Positions 35,923 through 45,472 are shown, counted from the first letter of the stretch. The stretch is DNA of 64,000 nt from Clostridium cylindrosporum DSM 605 (GCF_001047375.1 NZ_LFVU01000006.1:1-64000), one strand, 5' to 3'. Notes: generated from the sequence alone by a model not told the origin. Made by a program: numbers and translations.

Positions 35923-35956
35923 AAAAAATAAAAGGGTATAAAAATACCCTTTTATT
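35923..35956 (-). terminator. Intrinsic terminator inside the polysaccharide locus
   Basis: TAAAAGGGTAT / ATACCCTTTTA with a four-T loop, followed by TTTTTT that runs straight into the GGAGGT of the next gene. No promoter fits between the T-run and that start codon, so the downstream genes need readthrough, antitermination or a promoter inside the preceding gene. Confidence 0.85.
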
Positions 35957-35988
35957 ATATCAAACAATTATACTTATAATAAATACAA

Positions 35989-37287
35989 CTATATAGTTGT
36001 ATAAACAATATTTGAACTATTTAATTCGTCTTTTATACCTTTAAATAGGTTTCTTGTGTCAAATACTACCGCATTTTTATTAACTGAAGATATTATGCTA
36101 TCTGCAGTAATTTCATCAAATTGTTTTTGCTTAGCAAGAACAACAATAGCATCCTTTCCATTTAAAACCTTATCTAATGAATCTACCTTAAAATCATAAT
36201 CAGTTGGTACTGCAGGATCAAATGCTTCAACCTTTGCACCAGCTTCAATAAGTAGTTTTATAATTTCGATTGGTGGACTTATTCTATCATCATTTGAATA
36301 ATCCTTCATAGCAAATCCTAAAACTCCAACCTTAGCACCTGAAAGTTCCTTTGATACTGATTTTAATGAATCCTTTAAAATATTTACCATAACATTTGGA
36401 AGGTCAGCATTCTTTTCACGGCAAAGTTTTAAAATATCCATAGTCATATTCATTTCAGTTGCCTTTGGCTCTATATAATGGTATGCATTAGGTATACAGT
36501 AACCTCCAACTCCAGGTCCTGGAGTAAGTAAATTTACTCTTTTATGAGTGTTTGCAACTTCTATAACTTCATGAATACTAACTCCAAGCGCCTCTGTAAA
36601 TCTTGCAAATTCTTGAACCATTGCTATATTTACATCTCTTTGAACATTTTCGAATACCTTAGAAGTTTCAACTATTTTAATTTCACTTGCAACTATTACA
36701 GGAACTTGGCAAACAACCTCTAGAAGTTCTTTTGCTCTAGCAGCACTCTCAGCGTTAACTCCTGCTGTTATTGTTGGCATGTATGCAAATTCATCAAAAG
36801 CAAATCCTTCAGCTATTCTTTCTGATGAATATGCTAGATAAAAGTCAACTCCTGCCTTCATACCTGATTCTTCTTCAAGAATTGGTAGAACCTTGTCCTC
36901 TGTTGTTCCAGGAACAACTGTACTTCTAACTAGTACAAGGTCACCTTTCTTAAGATACTTACCAATAGTTTTGCAGCATTCAATTACTTCTGTCATTCCT
37001 ACTGTTAATACAATATTATTACACTTTTCAAGTGCTCCTGGAATATCTGCAGTAGCTCTATATCTACCTGCCTCAAGTTCCTCATTTAATATTGTTTGAA
37101 TTGTTTTACCCTCAAAACATTCAGTGTGATGTGTTATTCCTTTGTTAGTTTCATTTACTAGCTTTTCAAGTATATCTACTCCATATACATTACATCCTCT
37201 AAATGAGAAGCTTAGTGATAATGGAAGACCAACAAATCCTTGTCCAAATACCGCGACATTTTCTAAGTGACTTTTAACCTTATCCAT
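35989..37287 (-). CDS. Nucleotide-sugar 6-dehydrogenase, divergent
   Basis: 432 residues. The N-terminal Rossmann motif is GQGFVGLPLSLSF. The catalytic Cys sits in GPGVGGYCIPNAYHYI, where most relatives have GGHCIPVDP. A C-terminal UDP-binding domain follows (GFAMKDYSNDDRISP). It should oxidise C6 of a UDP-sugar to a uronic acid using NAD, but the changed active-site loop suggests a different sugar from the paralog at 48196. It overlaps the end of the ligase-like gene by 8 bp. Confidence 0.85.
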   Translation of the reverse strand: MDKVKSHLENVAVFGQGFVGLPLSLSFSFRGCNVYGVDILEKLVNETNKGITHHTECFEGKTIQTILNEELEAGRYRATADIPGALEKCNNIVLTVGMTEVIECCKTIGKYLKKGDLVLVRSTVVPGTTEDKVLPILEEESGMKAGVDFYLAYSSERIAEGFAFDEFAYMPTITAGVNAESAARAKELLEVVCQVPVIVASEIKIVETSKVFENVQRDVNIAMVQEFARFTEALGVSIHEVIEVANTHKRVNLLTPGPGVGGYCIPNAYHYIEPKATEMNMTMDILKLCREKNADLPNVMVNILKDSLKSVSKELSGAKVGVLGFAMKDYSNDDRISPPIEIIKLLIEAGAKVEAFDPAVPTDYDFKVDSLDKVLNGKDAIVVLAKQKQFDEITADSIISSVNKNAVVFDTRNLFKGIKDELNSSNIVYTTI

Positions 37288-38530
37288 GGTTTGCTACTCC
37301 CTTCTTACTTTCAATATAGTATCCCTTATAAAGCATGGCTGTTATTATCCATACTAGTACATTAAGCTGAGGTATAAACATTAAATTATTTAAGAAATTT
37401 TGGAATAGATAAGCACACCAAAATCCTATAAATGATAACGCAACTAAATTATACCTTTTTGTATATCTATACACCTTAAATGTTATATGTGTTAGAGAAG
37501 CATATATTAATATAAATAATACTCCTCCTATTGCTCCAAGTTCTGCAAGCATTTTTATATATGAATTATGGGTTGTAAATATTGTTCTTCCTGCATAAAG
37601 TTCATGATACTTTGATATATATTCTCTATATCTGAATAGGAAATTACCATTTCCAACCCCAAGTAATGGATAGTCTTTAAACATTTCAAGTCCCGTTTTC
37701 CATATTTTCACCCTAACACCTTCTGATGCATTGTGCGGATCAAATATTGATAGGAACCTTTGCCTAGTTGCAGGTAATATTAATGCAGCTACAATCAAAG
37801 CTGGTATAGATAGAAGCATTCTTCTATATCTTAAAATAGATATTACTAAAAGCCCTAATCCAAAGCCAAGCCATGATCCCCTTGTAGATGAAAAAATTAG
37901 ATTGAAAAGAAACAGTAAAAATACTAATCCATTTAATAACCTACTTCCTCTTTTTTCTACAAAGCAGATAATAGGATAAAATATAACCATATTTATAGCT
38001 GCACCCCAATAGTTAGGATTCTCAAATGTAGAGTATATTCTTCCACGTCCAAGGGGATGATAAGTACCATTATCATAAAACCCTGAAAGATTAAAGATAA
38101 ACTGCACTACTCCAAACAAAGACGCAATAATCATAACTATATAAAATATAGACAGTGATTTTTTAATAAAATCATTATCAGAAACTATAAGTATAATATA
38201 AAAAATCACTACGTACTCTATAAATCTAATTGTTTCAGTTATTGCTGCTACTTTATTCTGTGCATAAAATACTGAAGAAAGTGAAATTATTGTAAAAAGC
38301 ACTGCAAGTACCCCAAGAAATTTCATTTCCTTAGACTTAACCACATTTAAATAGGACCTATCTTTTATACAATTTAAGGATATATATGCTATACCAAATA
38401 ATATAGCTAATCCTCCAAATACTGTATCAGCTGCAATAGGTATAAATGATATTTTTGTTTTTACAGGAACTAGGGGAACAATTATTATGAAGGTATATAA
38501 AATAATATTTAATATATTTTTTAGTTTCAT
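37280..38530 (-). CDS. O-antigen ligase-like membrane protein (WaaL/Wzy fold)
   Basis: 416 residues with about 11 membrane segments and the long extracytoplasmic loop of the Wzy_C domain (NPHNASEGVRVKIWKTGLEM, then GVGNGNFLFRYREY and FTTHNSYIKMLAELG). The conserved Arg and His of that loop are catalytic in the family. In Gram-positives such proteins polymerise repeat units or attach glycans to the wall. A separate Wzy-like protein is encoded at 46621, so this one may be a ligase. Confidence 0.85.
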   Translation of the reverse strand: MKLKNILNIILYTFIIIVPLVPVKTKISFIPIAADTVFGGLAILFGIAYISLNCIKDRSYLNVVKSKEMKFLGVLAVLFTIISLSSVFYAQNKVAAITETIRFIEYVVIFYIILIVSDNDFIKKSLSIFYIVMIIASLFGVVQFIFNLSGFYDNGTYHPLGRGRIYSTFENPNYWGAAINMVIFYPIICFVEKRGSRLLNGLVFLLFLFNLIFSSTRGSWLGFGLGLLVISILRYRRMLLSIPALIVAALILPATRQRFLSIFDPHNASEGVRVKIWKTGLEMFKDYPLLGVGNGNFLFRYREYISKYHELYAGRTIFTTHNSYIKMLAELGAIGGVLFILIYASLTHITFKVYRYTKRYNLVALSFIGFWCAYLFQNFLNNLMFIPQLNVLVWIITAMLYKGYYIESKKGVANHG

Positions 38531-38550
38531 ATATTTCCTCCATTTATAAC

Positions 38551-39204
38551 CTAATATGCACCCTCTCTTAAAAGAACTACTTTAAATGTTTTAAAGAAAA
38601 TCTTTATATCATTCCAAAGTGAAAAAGTCTCTACATAGGTTACATCAAATTTTATAGTTTCCTTAAGTTCTAGATTTCCTCTTCCGTTAACTTGAGCAAG
38701 TCCAGATACTCCTGGCTTCATAAGAAGCCTTATTTTTTCGTAATCATTATAAAGATTTGCAATATCAGGAATCTCTGGTCTTGGACCAATAAGACTCATA
38801 TCTCCCTTTAAAATGTTTATAAGCTGAGGAAGTTCATCAAGGCTTGTTTTTCTAAGAAATTTACCTGATTTAGTTATTCTCGGATCTTCCTTTTCTTGAA
38901 AAACAAAATTATCTAAAGTTTCACGATTAAATTCTCTATTGAACATCTTATCTGCATCTTTAACCATTGTCCTAAATTTATATATAGTAAATGGCGTGCC
39001 ATTTAAACCTACTCTAGTTTGTTTAAACACAGCCTCTCCTTTAGAGTCTAGTTTTATCCACAGTATTAGCAATAAATATATAGGACTTAGAATAACAAGT
39101 AATATTAAGGAAATTAAAAGATCAAATAATCTTTTCAAGCTTAATTGTAATCTTTTATTTGAAAGATTACTTTCTATTTTCTTCAATAATTCTTGTGACT
39201 GCAT
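38551..39204 (-). CDS. Priming sugar-phosphate transferase (polyprenyl-phosphate, Bac_transf family)
   Basis: 217 residues of the small monotopic type (PglC-like). One N-terminal re-entrant membrane segment (about 24-46) precedes KFRTM, the DEL/GDM block (SLDELPQLINILKGDMSLIGPRP) and PGVSGLAQVNGR. It transfers a sugar-1-phosphate to undecaprenyl phosphate and starts repeat-unit assembly. The annotated ATG overlaps the aminotransferase end by 38 bp and lacks a clear ribosome binding site. A later TTG (39183) is also possible. Confidence 0.92.
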   Translation of the reverse strand: MQSQELLKKIESNLSNKRLQLSLKRLFDLLISLILLVILSPIYLLLILWIKLDSKGEAVFKQTRVGLNGTPFTIYKFRTMVKDADKMFNREFNRETLDNFVFQEKEDPRITKSGKFLRKTSLDELPQLINILKGDMSLIGPRPEIPDIANLYNDYEKIRLLMKPGVSGLAQVNGRGNLELKETIKFDVTYVETFSLWNDIKIFFKTFKVVLLREGAY

Positions 39205-40330
39205 TTATAACATCCTCCACATCACTCTTTTTCATACTTGGATATAGTGGAAGTGATATCATACCGTCATAGGCTTTTTCAGCTACTGGGAAATCTCCTA
39301 ACTTATAGCCAAATCTTTCAGCATAATAAGGGTGAAGATGCACAGGAATATAATGAACACTAGTGCCTATATTCTCCTCTGCAAGACGCTCTATAAATTT
39401 ACTTCTATCTATAGTTAACATTTCTTCTTTTACTCTGATAACATATAAATGCCATGCATGTCTATTTCCTTCCACCTCAACTGGTGTGATTATTTCTTCA
39501 AACTTTGAAAACGCATCATTATATATGTCAGCATATTCTTTTCTTATATTTTGCATTTTTTCTATCTTATTTAGCTGACAAAGACCAAGTGCTGCTTGCA
39601 TATCTGTCATATTATACTTATAACCTGGATAAAGTATTTCATAGAACCATGAACCACCTTTTCCAAACCTATTCCAAGCATTTTTACTCATTCCATGAAG
39701 ACTCATAACTCTAGCCTTTTCTGCTATTTCATCACTATTTGTAGTTAGCATACCGCCTTCACCTGTACAAATATTTTTAGTAGCATAGAAACTAAATGAT
39801 GTAGTGTCTCCAATTGACCCTATCATTTTACCTTTGTGTGTTGTGTATACAGCATGTGCTGCATCTTCTAGAACAAGTAAATTATGCTTTTTCGCAATTT
39901 CATTTATTCTATCTAGGTCACATGATTGTCCACCATAATGAACAGGGACAATAGCCTTTGTCTTTTCTGTAATTTTTTCTTCTATTTTACTTGGGTCTAT
40001 ACATAGAGTTTTAGCATCTATATCTGCGAAAACAGGTATAGCTCCTGTATGTATAATAGTGTTTGCACTTGCTGCAAATGTAAGTGGTGTTGTAATAACC
40101 TCATCACCTTCTCCTATTCCATTTGCAACTAAAGCTATATGAAGTGCTGCTGTACATGAGTTCATTGCAATAGCATGCTTTGCTCCAACATACTCAGCAA
40201 ATCTTTTTTCAAATTCTATAGTCTTTGGTCCCTTTGAAAGCCAATTAGACTTTATTGCATCTACTACCTCGTTTATTTCCTCTTCTTCAATAAAAGGAAG
40301 TGCATAGGGTAAAAACTCTGTTCTCTTCAT
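39167..40330 (-). CDS. DegT/DnrJ/EryC1/StrS family sugar aminotransferase
   Basis: 387-residue PLP enzyme. The PLP lysine lies in SFYATKNICTGEGG (near 184) and DAAHA holds the cofactor Asp. The YKYNMTDMQAALGL segment and the SLHGMSKNAWNRF region resemble ArnB/PglE-type enzymes that aminate 4-keto sugars. That would make it the partner of the CapD-like dehydratase. A WbpE-like 3-amino role is less likely from these motifs but not excluded. Confidence 0.88.
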   Translation of the reverse strand: MKRTEFLPYALPFIEEEEINEVVDAIKSNWLSKGPKTIEFEKRFAEYVGAKHAIAMNSCTAALHIALVANGIGEGDEVITTPLTFAASANTIIHTGAIPVFADIDAKTLCIDPSKIEEKITEKTKAIVPVHYGGQSCDLDRINEIAKKHNLLVLEDAAHAVYTTHKGKMIGSIGDTTSFSFYATKNICTGEGGMLTTNSDEIAEKARVMSLHGMSKNAWNRFGKGGSWFYEILYPGYKYNMTDMQAALGLCQLNKIEKMQNIRKEYADIYNDAFSKFEEIITPVEVEGNRHAWHLYVIRVKEEMLTIDRSKFIERLAEENIGTSVHYIPVHLHPYYAERFGYKLGDFPVAEKAYDGMISLPLYPSMKKSDVEDVINAVTRIIEENRK

Positions 40331-40341
40331 TATGAAAACAC

Positions 40342-41373
40342 CTACCTCGACATTTTTGTATTCTTGTTTATTCTATCATAATTTTTACTTATGTGGAAAG
40401 TATAAATACCTTCTATAAATCCTAAACCATAACTTAAGTGTAGTATTAAAAAGCATAACATAATTCTTGGAACATACTTGTACTTACTATTACATGCCTT
40501 AACTGCATATACTAATGATAACGCTGCATATAGTCCTAAAACACTTAAAAACATTATCATAAGCACTTTTGAAAATATACTTAGAATCGTTCCAGCTATT
40601 ATTCCACTAACAAAAATTAATGGAATAAGGTGTCTTATAGAGGCTGGTCTTTTATGCTTTTGTATAACACGCACTTTCCAAAATCCATATTGAAAATACT
40701 GTTTCCAAAGCTTACCTAGAGAACCTCTTGTATAATAGTGTGATTCAATACTTGGGCTTAAAAGCATGTTATATCCAGCTTTACTTACTCTAAAGTTTAA
40801 TTCATCATCTTGATTTCTAACAAATTCCTCGTCAAATAAACCAACATTATCAAAAACTTCTCTTTTATATGCACCAAATGCAACAGTATCCACAAGCTCT
40901 TCTTTATCTGAATATCTAAATAGCGCATTCCCAACTCCAAATGGAGATCCCATTGCAAGTGATATTGCCTCTGAAAGATCATTTTCGCTTAGATTAATTA
41001 TTCTTCCTCCAACAACAGCTATATTATCATCTTTAAGCTTTTCAACTGAATTTTTAACATAATCCTTATCCATATATGCATGGGCTCCAAAGATAATAAT
41101 AATATCACCTTTTGCTTTTTTTATTCCTAAATTCATGGCAACTGGAGCAACCTTTTTTTCGTTAATAACAAGCTTAACATTAGGAACCTTTTTTGAGTAT
41201 TCATTAACTATTTCCTGAGTTCTATCTGTAGACATACCATCTACTACTAGTACCTCTATATTTTCTATTCCATAGCTTTGCTTTGCCATAGAATCTACAC
41301 ATTTTTCAATGTAATTTTCTTCGTTTCTGCAGGGAATAACTATAGAAACAAACTTCTTCTTAGAATCATCCAT
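40342..41373 (-). CDS. Glycosyltransferase family 2 with C-terminal membrane segments
   Basis: 343 residues. The GT-A domain starts SIVIPCRNEENYIEKCV and carries VDGMSTDRT; it has an unusual FGAHAY in place of a plain DXD, and NQDDELNFRVSKAG acts as the acceptor-side ED motif. Two to three membrane helices follow (about 240-320). It resembles succinoglycan-type ExoA transferases. Spacing of 21 bp and 11 bp to its neighbours places it in the polysaccharide operon. Confidence 0.87.
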   Translation of the reverse strand: MDDSKKKFVSIVIPCRNEENYIEKCVDSMAKQSYGIENIEVLVVDGMSTDRTQEIVNEYSKKVPNVKLVINEKKVAPVAMNLGIKKAKGDIIIIFGAHAYMDKDYVKNSVEKLKDDNIAVVGGRIINLSENDLSEAISLAMGSPFGVGNALFRYSDKEELVDTVAFGAYKREVFDNVGLFDEEFVRNQDDELNFRVSKAGYNMLLSPSIESHYYTRGSLGKLWKQYFQYGFWKVRVIQKHKRPASIRHLIPLIFVSGIIAGTILSIFSKVLMIMFLSVLGLYAALSLVYAVKACNSKYKYVPRIMLCFLILHLSYGLGFIEGIYTFHISKNYDRINKNTKMSR

Positions 41374-41394
41374 CTTTTCACTCCTTGTAATAGA

Positions 41395-42465
41395 TTATCT
41401 AGCTATTTTCCTATAAAGCTCATCCACCTTTTTAAAGTTCTCATCTACCCTATAATTTTTCTCTATAAAACTTCTTGCACTCTCACCCATTTTTATTCTA
41501 AGGTCTTCATCAACAATCAATTTATCAATTGCTATGGAAAGCTCATTCTCATCGCCTTTATTAACAATAAAACCAGTTATGTCACCTTCTACAGTTTCAG
41601 GCAGTCCCCCTGCATTTGTTACAACAACAGGTGTTCCTGTTGCCTGAGCCTCAATTGATGCTACTCCGAAACTCTCATGAAGTGACGGTACAACTGCTAT
41701 ATCGAAGACATTAAATTGTTTTACTATCTCATCCTGGGATAAAAATCCTAGAAACTCCACTTTATTTTCTATATTTAGATCTTTAACAAGTGCTTTTAAG
41801 TTATCAAGCTGTGATCCCTTACCACCTATCTTTAGAAGAATATTATCGTGTTTATTACAAAGAATAGCAAAAGCTTTAACTAAGTAATCTATACCATAGT
41901 GAGACTCTAAGGTTTTAATAGCTCCTATTACTATTTTATTGTCCTTTTTAACATCTAGTGGTCTAAACAGACTTGTGTCTACTCCAAATGGAGTTATCAT
42001 AATATCTTTATTAGTATACTTACTAGTTTCTCTAGCCATATCCTGACTAGTTGACATTAAATAATCTGCACATTTTAAATTATGTTCTATAATTTTTCTT
42101 TTTAAACCACTTTCCATTGGGAAACTATAAATATCACTTCCCCAAACAGATAAAATAAAGGGATGAAACTTACAAAGACTTCCTAATAGCCCATAGCTAC
42201 TTGCATAGTGAGCATGAAGTATATTTGGCTTAATCTCTTTTATAAGGCTTCTTATTTTAAAGATTCTCTTAACATAATTAAGCTTACTAAATATGCCTCC
42301 ATATGCAACTTTAGAATTATCTATTCCAAGACTATGAACCTTAACTCCTTTTATTTCTCCATCATTTAGGGAGATAACATGAATTTCATATCCCTTAGAC
42401 GAGAAAAAATCACACCACTTTCTAGTGTGGGAACTATTTGCATCGGCTAAATAGCAAATCTTCAT
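41395..42465 (-). CDS. Glycosyltransferase family 4
   Basis: 356-residue GT-B enzyme with N-terminal SSHTRKWCDFFSSKGYEIHVIS and C-terminal E-x7-E signature in SLHESFGVASIEAQATGTPVVVTNAGG. The VWGSDIY segment is typical of the sugar-nucleotide transferases that build repeat units. The sugar cannot be assigned. Confidence 0.9.
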   Translation of the reverse strand: MKICYLADANSSHTRKWCDFFSSKGYEIHVISLNDGEIKGVKVHSLGIDNSKVAYGGIFSKLNYVKRIFKIRSLIKEIKPNILHAHYASSYGLLGSLCKFHPFILSVWGSDIYSFPMESGLKRKIIEHNLKCADYLMSTSQDMARETSKYTNKDIMITPFGVDTSLFRPLDVKKDNKIVIGAIKTLESHYGIDYLVKAFAILCNKHDNILLKIGGKGSQLDNLKALVKDLNIENKVEFLGFLSQDEIVKQFNVFDIAVVPSLHESFGVASIEAQATGTPVVVTNAGGLPETVEGDITGFIVNKGDENELSIAIDKLIVDEDLRIKMGESARSFIEKNYRVDENFKKVDELYRKIAR

Positions 42466-42482
42466 TGTTCATCCTCCATATA

Positions 42483-43565
42483 TTAAAATATTTCTTTCTT
42501 TAAAAACTCTGATTTAGTGTATATATCTGAATTTTTAAGCTTTCCGTTTAAGTACTGAATTTGGGATCTATCTGAGTCCTTATCAAGGAATAATTCATTT
42601 ATTTTAGGTAGTGATTTAATCACAGTTAAATCCTTAACATTTGTATTTACAACAGACAGAATTTCAAGCTTTTTAAAGTTTACTACTACCTTAATATCTG
42701 ATACAAAGTTACTTGCAACACTTAAATACTCTAAATCAGTTAAAGGCTTAATAACATCTATAGATGATACTCTATTGTTACTTGCATCTAGTTTTTTAAG
42801 TAGTATTAAATTACTAGTTTTACTTAAATCAGATATTGCATTATCAGAAACATTTAATTCAGTAAGATTTGTTAAGTTCTCAACTCCATTTAGTCCTACC
42901 AAAGAATTACCTGATATATTTAATGTCATAAGACCCTTCATCTTGTATATGCTATCAACATTTCCTAAGTTATTATAAGCTAGTGAAAGTTCTTTAAGGT
43001 TTGTTAAATTGTTTATTGGAGCTATATCCCTTACATGGTTTCTACTTAGCTCTAATTTAGTTATATTTTTAAAATTACTTAGAACACTGATATCTAGAAT
43101 ATCATTGTTATTTAGTTTAAGATTTTTAATACCATCAAGGTCTTTAATCGGAGTTATATCTTTAATTTTATTTACTCCAAGGAAAAGATCTTCAAGCTTA
43201 GTTAAGTCTTTTAAAGGAGTTATATCATCTATTTTATTTTCCGATAAGTTAATCCCTTCAAGGTTTGACATATACTCTATACCATTAAGATATCTAATGT
43301 CCTTATTAGATAGGTCAATCTTTTTTATACTTACAACATCGTGTACATATATATCTCCAAATGGCTTCTTAATCGCCGATCTTATTGCCTCTTCAAGATT
43401 ATCATCCTTATACTCAATTTTCACATCGTTATAGACTACAGGAGCCTTTGGTGACCTTAGGATTGTAAACACCATGCTTAAAGCAAGTATTGCTATTACA
43501 ACTAGTACAAATATAAATTTTTTACTTTTTAAAACTGACCTTAGTTTAACATTCATCTTATCCAT
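42483..43565 (-). CDS. Membrane-anchored leucine-rich-repeat protein (internalin-like)
   Basis: 360 residues. One N-terminal membrane anchor (about 17-36) is followed by a cap-like helical segment and about ten 22-residue repeats of the internalin type (consensus LxxLxLxxNxIxDIxPLxxLxx), from near 78 to 320. There is no sorting signal, so it should be held at the outer membrane face by its anchor. Such repeats bind proteins or glycans. Its place in the middle of a polysaccharide operon, 17 and 34 bp from its neighbours, is unusual and suggests a role in assembly, attachment or regulation. Confidence 0.85.
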   Translation of the reverse strand: MDKMNVKLRSVLKSKKFIFVLVVIAILALSMVFTILRSPKAPVVYNDVKIEYKDDNLEEAIRSAIKKPFGDIYVHDVVSIKKIDLSNKDIRYLNGIEYMSNLEGINLSENKIDDITPLKDLTKLEDLFLGVNKIKDITPIKDLDGIKNLKLNNNDILDISVLSNFKNITKLELSRNHVRDIAPINNLTNLKELSLAYNNLGNVDSIYKMKGLMTLNISGNSLVGLNGVENLTNLTELNVSDNAISDLSKTSNLILLKKLDASNNRVSSIDVIKPLTDLEYLSVASNFVSDIKVVVNFKKLEILSVVNTNVKDLTVIKSLPKINELFLDKDSDRSQIQYLNGKLKNSDIYTKSEFLKKEIF

Positions 43566-43599
43566 CCTTAACCTCCTTTGTAGCTATACTGTGCACTTA

Positions 43600-44340
43600 T
43601 TACTGATTCTTAAGAAGTTGATCCTCAGGTACTTTTCTAAATTCCTTAGCAGGAGAACCAAGTACTATCATTTCTTTATTTACATCTCTTGTTACAACAC
43701 TACCTGCTGCAACAAGAGCCTCTTCGTGTATAGTTTTTCCTGGAAGAATAACAGCACCTGCACCTATTCTTCCTCCTTTTTTAATAGTTACACCTTTAAA
43801 ATGCTTAAATCTTTCTTTACTTCTTGCTGCATAGTTATCATTTGATGTAACAACGCAAGGAGCTATGAATACATAGTCTTCAACATCTGAGTATGCTGTT
43901 AAGTATACATTGGTTTGTATTTTACAATTCGAACCTACAGTACAGAAATTCTCTATAGTTGCACCTTTTCCTATAATTGTCTTTTCTCCTATAGTAACAT
44001 CTTCACGAACAACAGCCTGATCTGCTATAAGAGTCTTTTCTCCAATATTGCATCCTATATATACAATACATCCTGCTCCAATCAAGCATTCATTTGAAAT
44101 TCTACATGGAGAATAAGCTTTATCATCTTTAAATATGCTATTAACTGCTCTCATAGGCTCTTTTCCTATAACAGTATTGTCATCTATTCTAACATTGTCT
44201 CCAATAATACTTCCTTTATGGATAACAACGTTGTGGCCTATTAAACAGTTACTTCCTATAGTTACATCATCTTCGATAACTACAAACCTTCCAAGGTTCA
44301 CGTTATCTCCTATTACAGCGGTTTCTGATACATATCTCAT
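43600..44340 (-). CDS. Left-handed beta-helix N-acetyltransferase (WlbB/WbpD-like)
   Basis: 246 residues, nearly all hexapeptide repeats (VIGDNVNLG, TIGSNCLIG, IIGKGATI, RIGAGAVILPG) with the NDNYAARSKERFKHF insertion and a C-terminal GSPAKEFRKVP tail typical of the WlbB/WbpD group. These acetylate the 3-amino group of UDP-2-acetamido-3-amino-glucuronate with acetyl-CoA. It follows the WlbA/WbpB-like dehydrogenase gene by 22 bp, the expected partner in that pathway. Confidence 0.85.
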   Translation of the reverse strand: MRYVSETAVIGDNVNLGRFVVIEDDVTIGSNCLIGHNVVIHKGSIIGDNVRIDDNTVIGKEPMRAVNSIFKDDKAYSPCRISNECLIGAGCIVYIGCNIGEKTLIADQAVVREDVTIGEKTIIGKGATIENFCTVGSNCKIQTNVYLTAYSDVEDYVFIAPCVVTSNDNYAARSKERFKHFKGVTIKKGGRIGAGAVILPGKTIHEEALVAAGSVVTRDVNKEMIVLGSPAKEFRKVPEDQLLKNQ

Positions 44341-44362
44341 ATCTATTTCTCTCCCTAAAGGA

Positions 44363-45472
44363 TTATTTTTTTATCTTAGGAACATTTACCATATCCATTG
44401 TTGAGAAGTTTTCAAGCGGGAATTTTACTGGCATTCCAGTAATTCTTGATTTATATGCACCAAGAATTATTGCCATTCCTCTTTTACCTTCTTCTCCATT
44501 AACTAGAGGCTCTCTTCCTGTTTTTATAGCATCTATAACATCCTTAAATAAAGGAATATGTCCAAATCCATAAACAGTATCAGGATCTGCATCCTGTGCC
44601 TTTAAAATATCAGCTTCTTCATTTTCACTGCTATCTTCGAACTTCCAGTTTTCTATTTTATTAACTGCAAGTCCACCAATACAAACTGTTCCCTTTTCTC
44701 CAAAAATACTTAAAGTCTCCTCAAGGTTCTTAGGATATACACATGCAGTACCTTCTATAATTCCTATAGCACCGCTTTTGAATCTAACAATTATTGCCCC
44801 AAAATCCTCTGCTTCAATATCACGAATAAATGTATCACACTGAGCATAAACTGTATCAACCTCAGAGTTCATCATCCATTGAAGTAAGTCTATATTGTGT
44901 ATACATTGATTCATTAATGTACCACCATCTTGAGCCCATGTTCCTCTCCATGGAGCTTGAGTATAGTAGCCCATATTTCTATTCCATAGAATTCTAGCAG
45001 TACCATTGATTACTCTGCCAAATCTATTTTCTTCAATTGCACGTCTTAAGTCTTGTATAGGCTTATTAAATCTATTTTGATGGCTTACACAAAGCTTCAC
45101 ATTATTTTCCCTAGCACACTTAATCATTTCATCTGCATCATCAACAGATAATGCCATTGGTTTTTCAACAATAACATGGACACCTTTTTTCATGCAGTTT
45201 ATAGCTATATCTTTGTGATATCCACTTTCTGTTGCAATAGCTGCTACATCTATATTCTCCTTGTCTAGTATTTCCTTGTAATCAACATAAACAGAAACAT
45301 TAGCATCTTTTCCTATTTCATTTATGTATTGACTTTTTTTCTCCTCAGCTTTTTCAGGTACAACATCACATACCGCCACTAATTCGGCTTCTTCATAATT
45401 GTTAACTATAGCCTCAACGTGCTTATATGATATTCTTCCACATCCGATAATTGCAAATTTTAATTTACTCAC
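44363..45472 (-). CDS. Gfo/Idh/MocA family UDP-sugar 3-dehydrogenase (WlbA/WbpB-like)
   Basis: 369 residues. The Rossmann motif is GCGRISYKH and the catalytic Lys lies in VEKPMALS (near 94). The block HQNRFNKPIQDLR, then YYTQAPWRGTW and NQCIHNIDLL (with the active-site His) matches the WlbA/WbpB group, which oxidises C3 of UDP-N-acetylglucosaminuronic acid. The 6-dehydrogenase at 48196 could supply that substrate. A GTG three codons upstream lies within the GAGGTG site, so the GTG at 45472 is preferred. Confidence 0.87.
   Translation of the reverse strand: MSKLKFAIIGCGRISYKHVEAIVNNYEEAELVAVCDVVPEKAEEKKSQYINEIGKDANVSVYVDYKEILDKENIDVAAIATESGYHKDIAINCMKKGVHVIVEKPMALSVDDADEMIKCARENNVKLCVSHQNRFNKPIQDLRRAIEENRFGRVINGTARILWNRNMGYYTQAPWRGTWAQDGGTLMNQCIHNIDLLQWMMNSEVDTVYAQCDTFIRDIEAEDFGAIIVRFKSGAIGIIEGTACVYPKNLEETLSIFGEKGTVCIGGLAVNKIENWKFEDSSENEEADILKAQDADPDTVYGFGHIPLFKDVIDAIKTGREPLVNGEEGKRGMAIILGAYKSRITGMPVKFPLENFSTMDMVNVPKIKK

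Noticed and set aside
41278-41658. Plus-strand open frame over the GT2/GT4 junction, and similar plus-strand frames in the polysaccharide locus
   Set aside because: They are antisense to well-supported genes, have Phe/Leu/Ser/Tyr-rich translations typical of antisense frames and lack ribosome binding sites.
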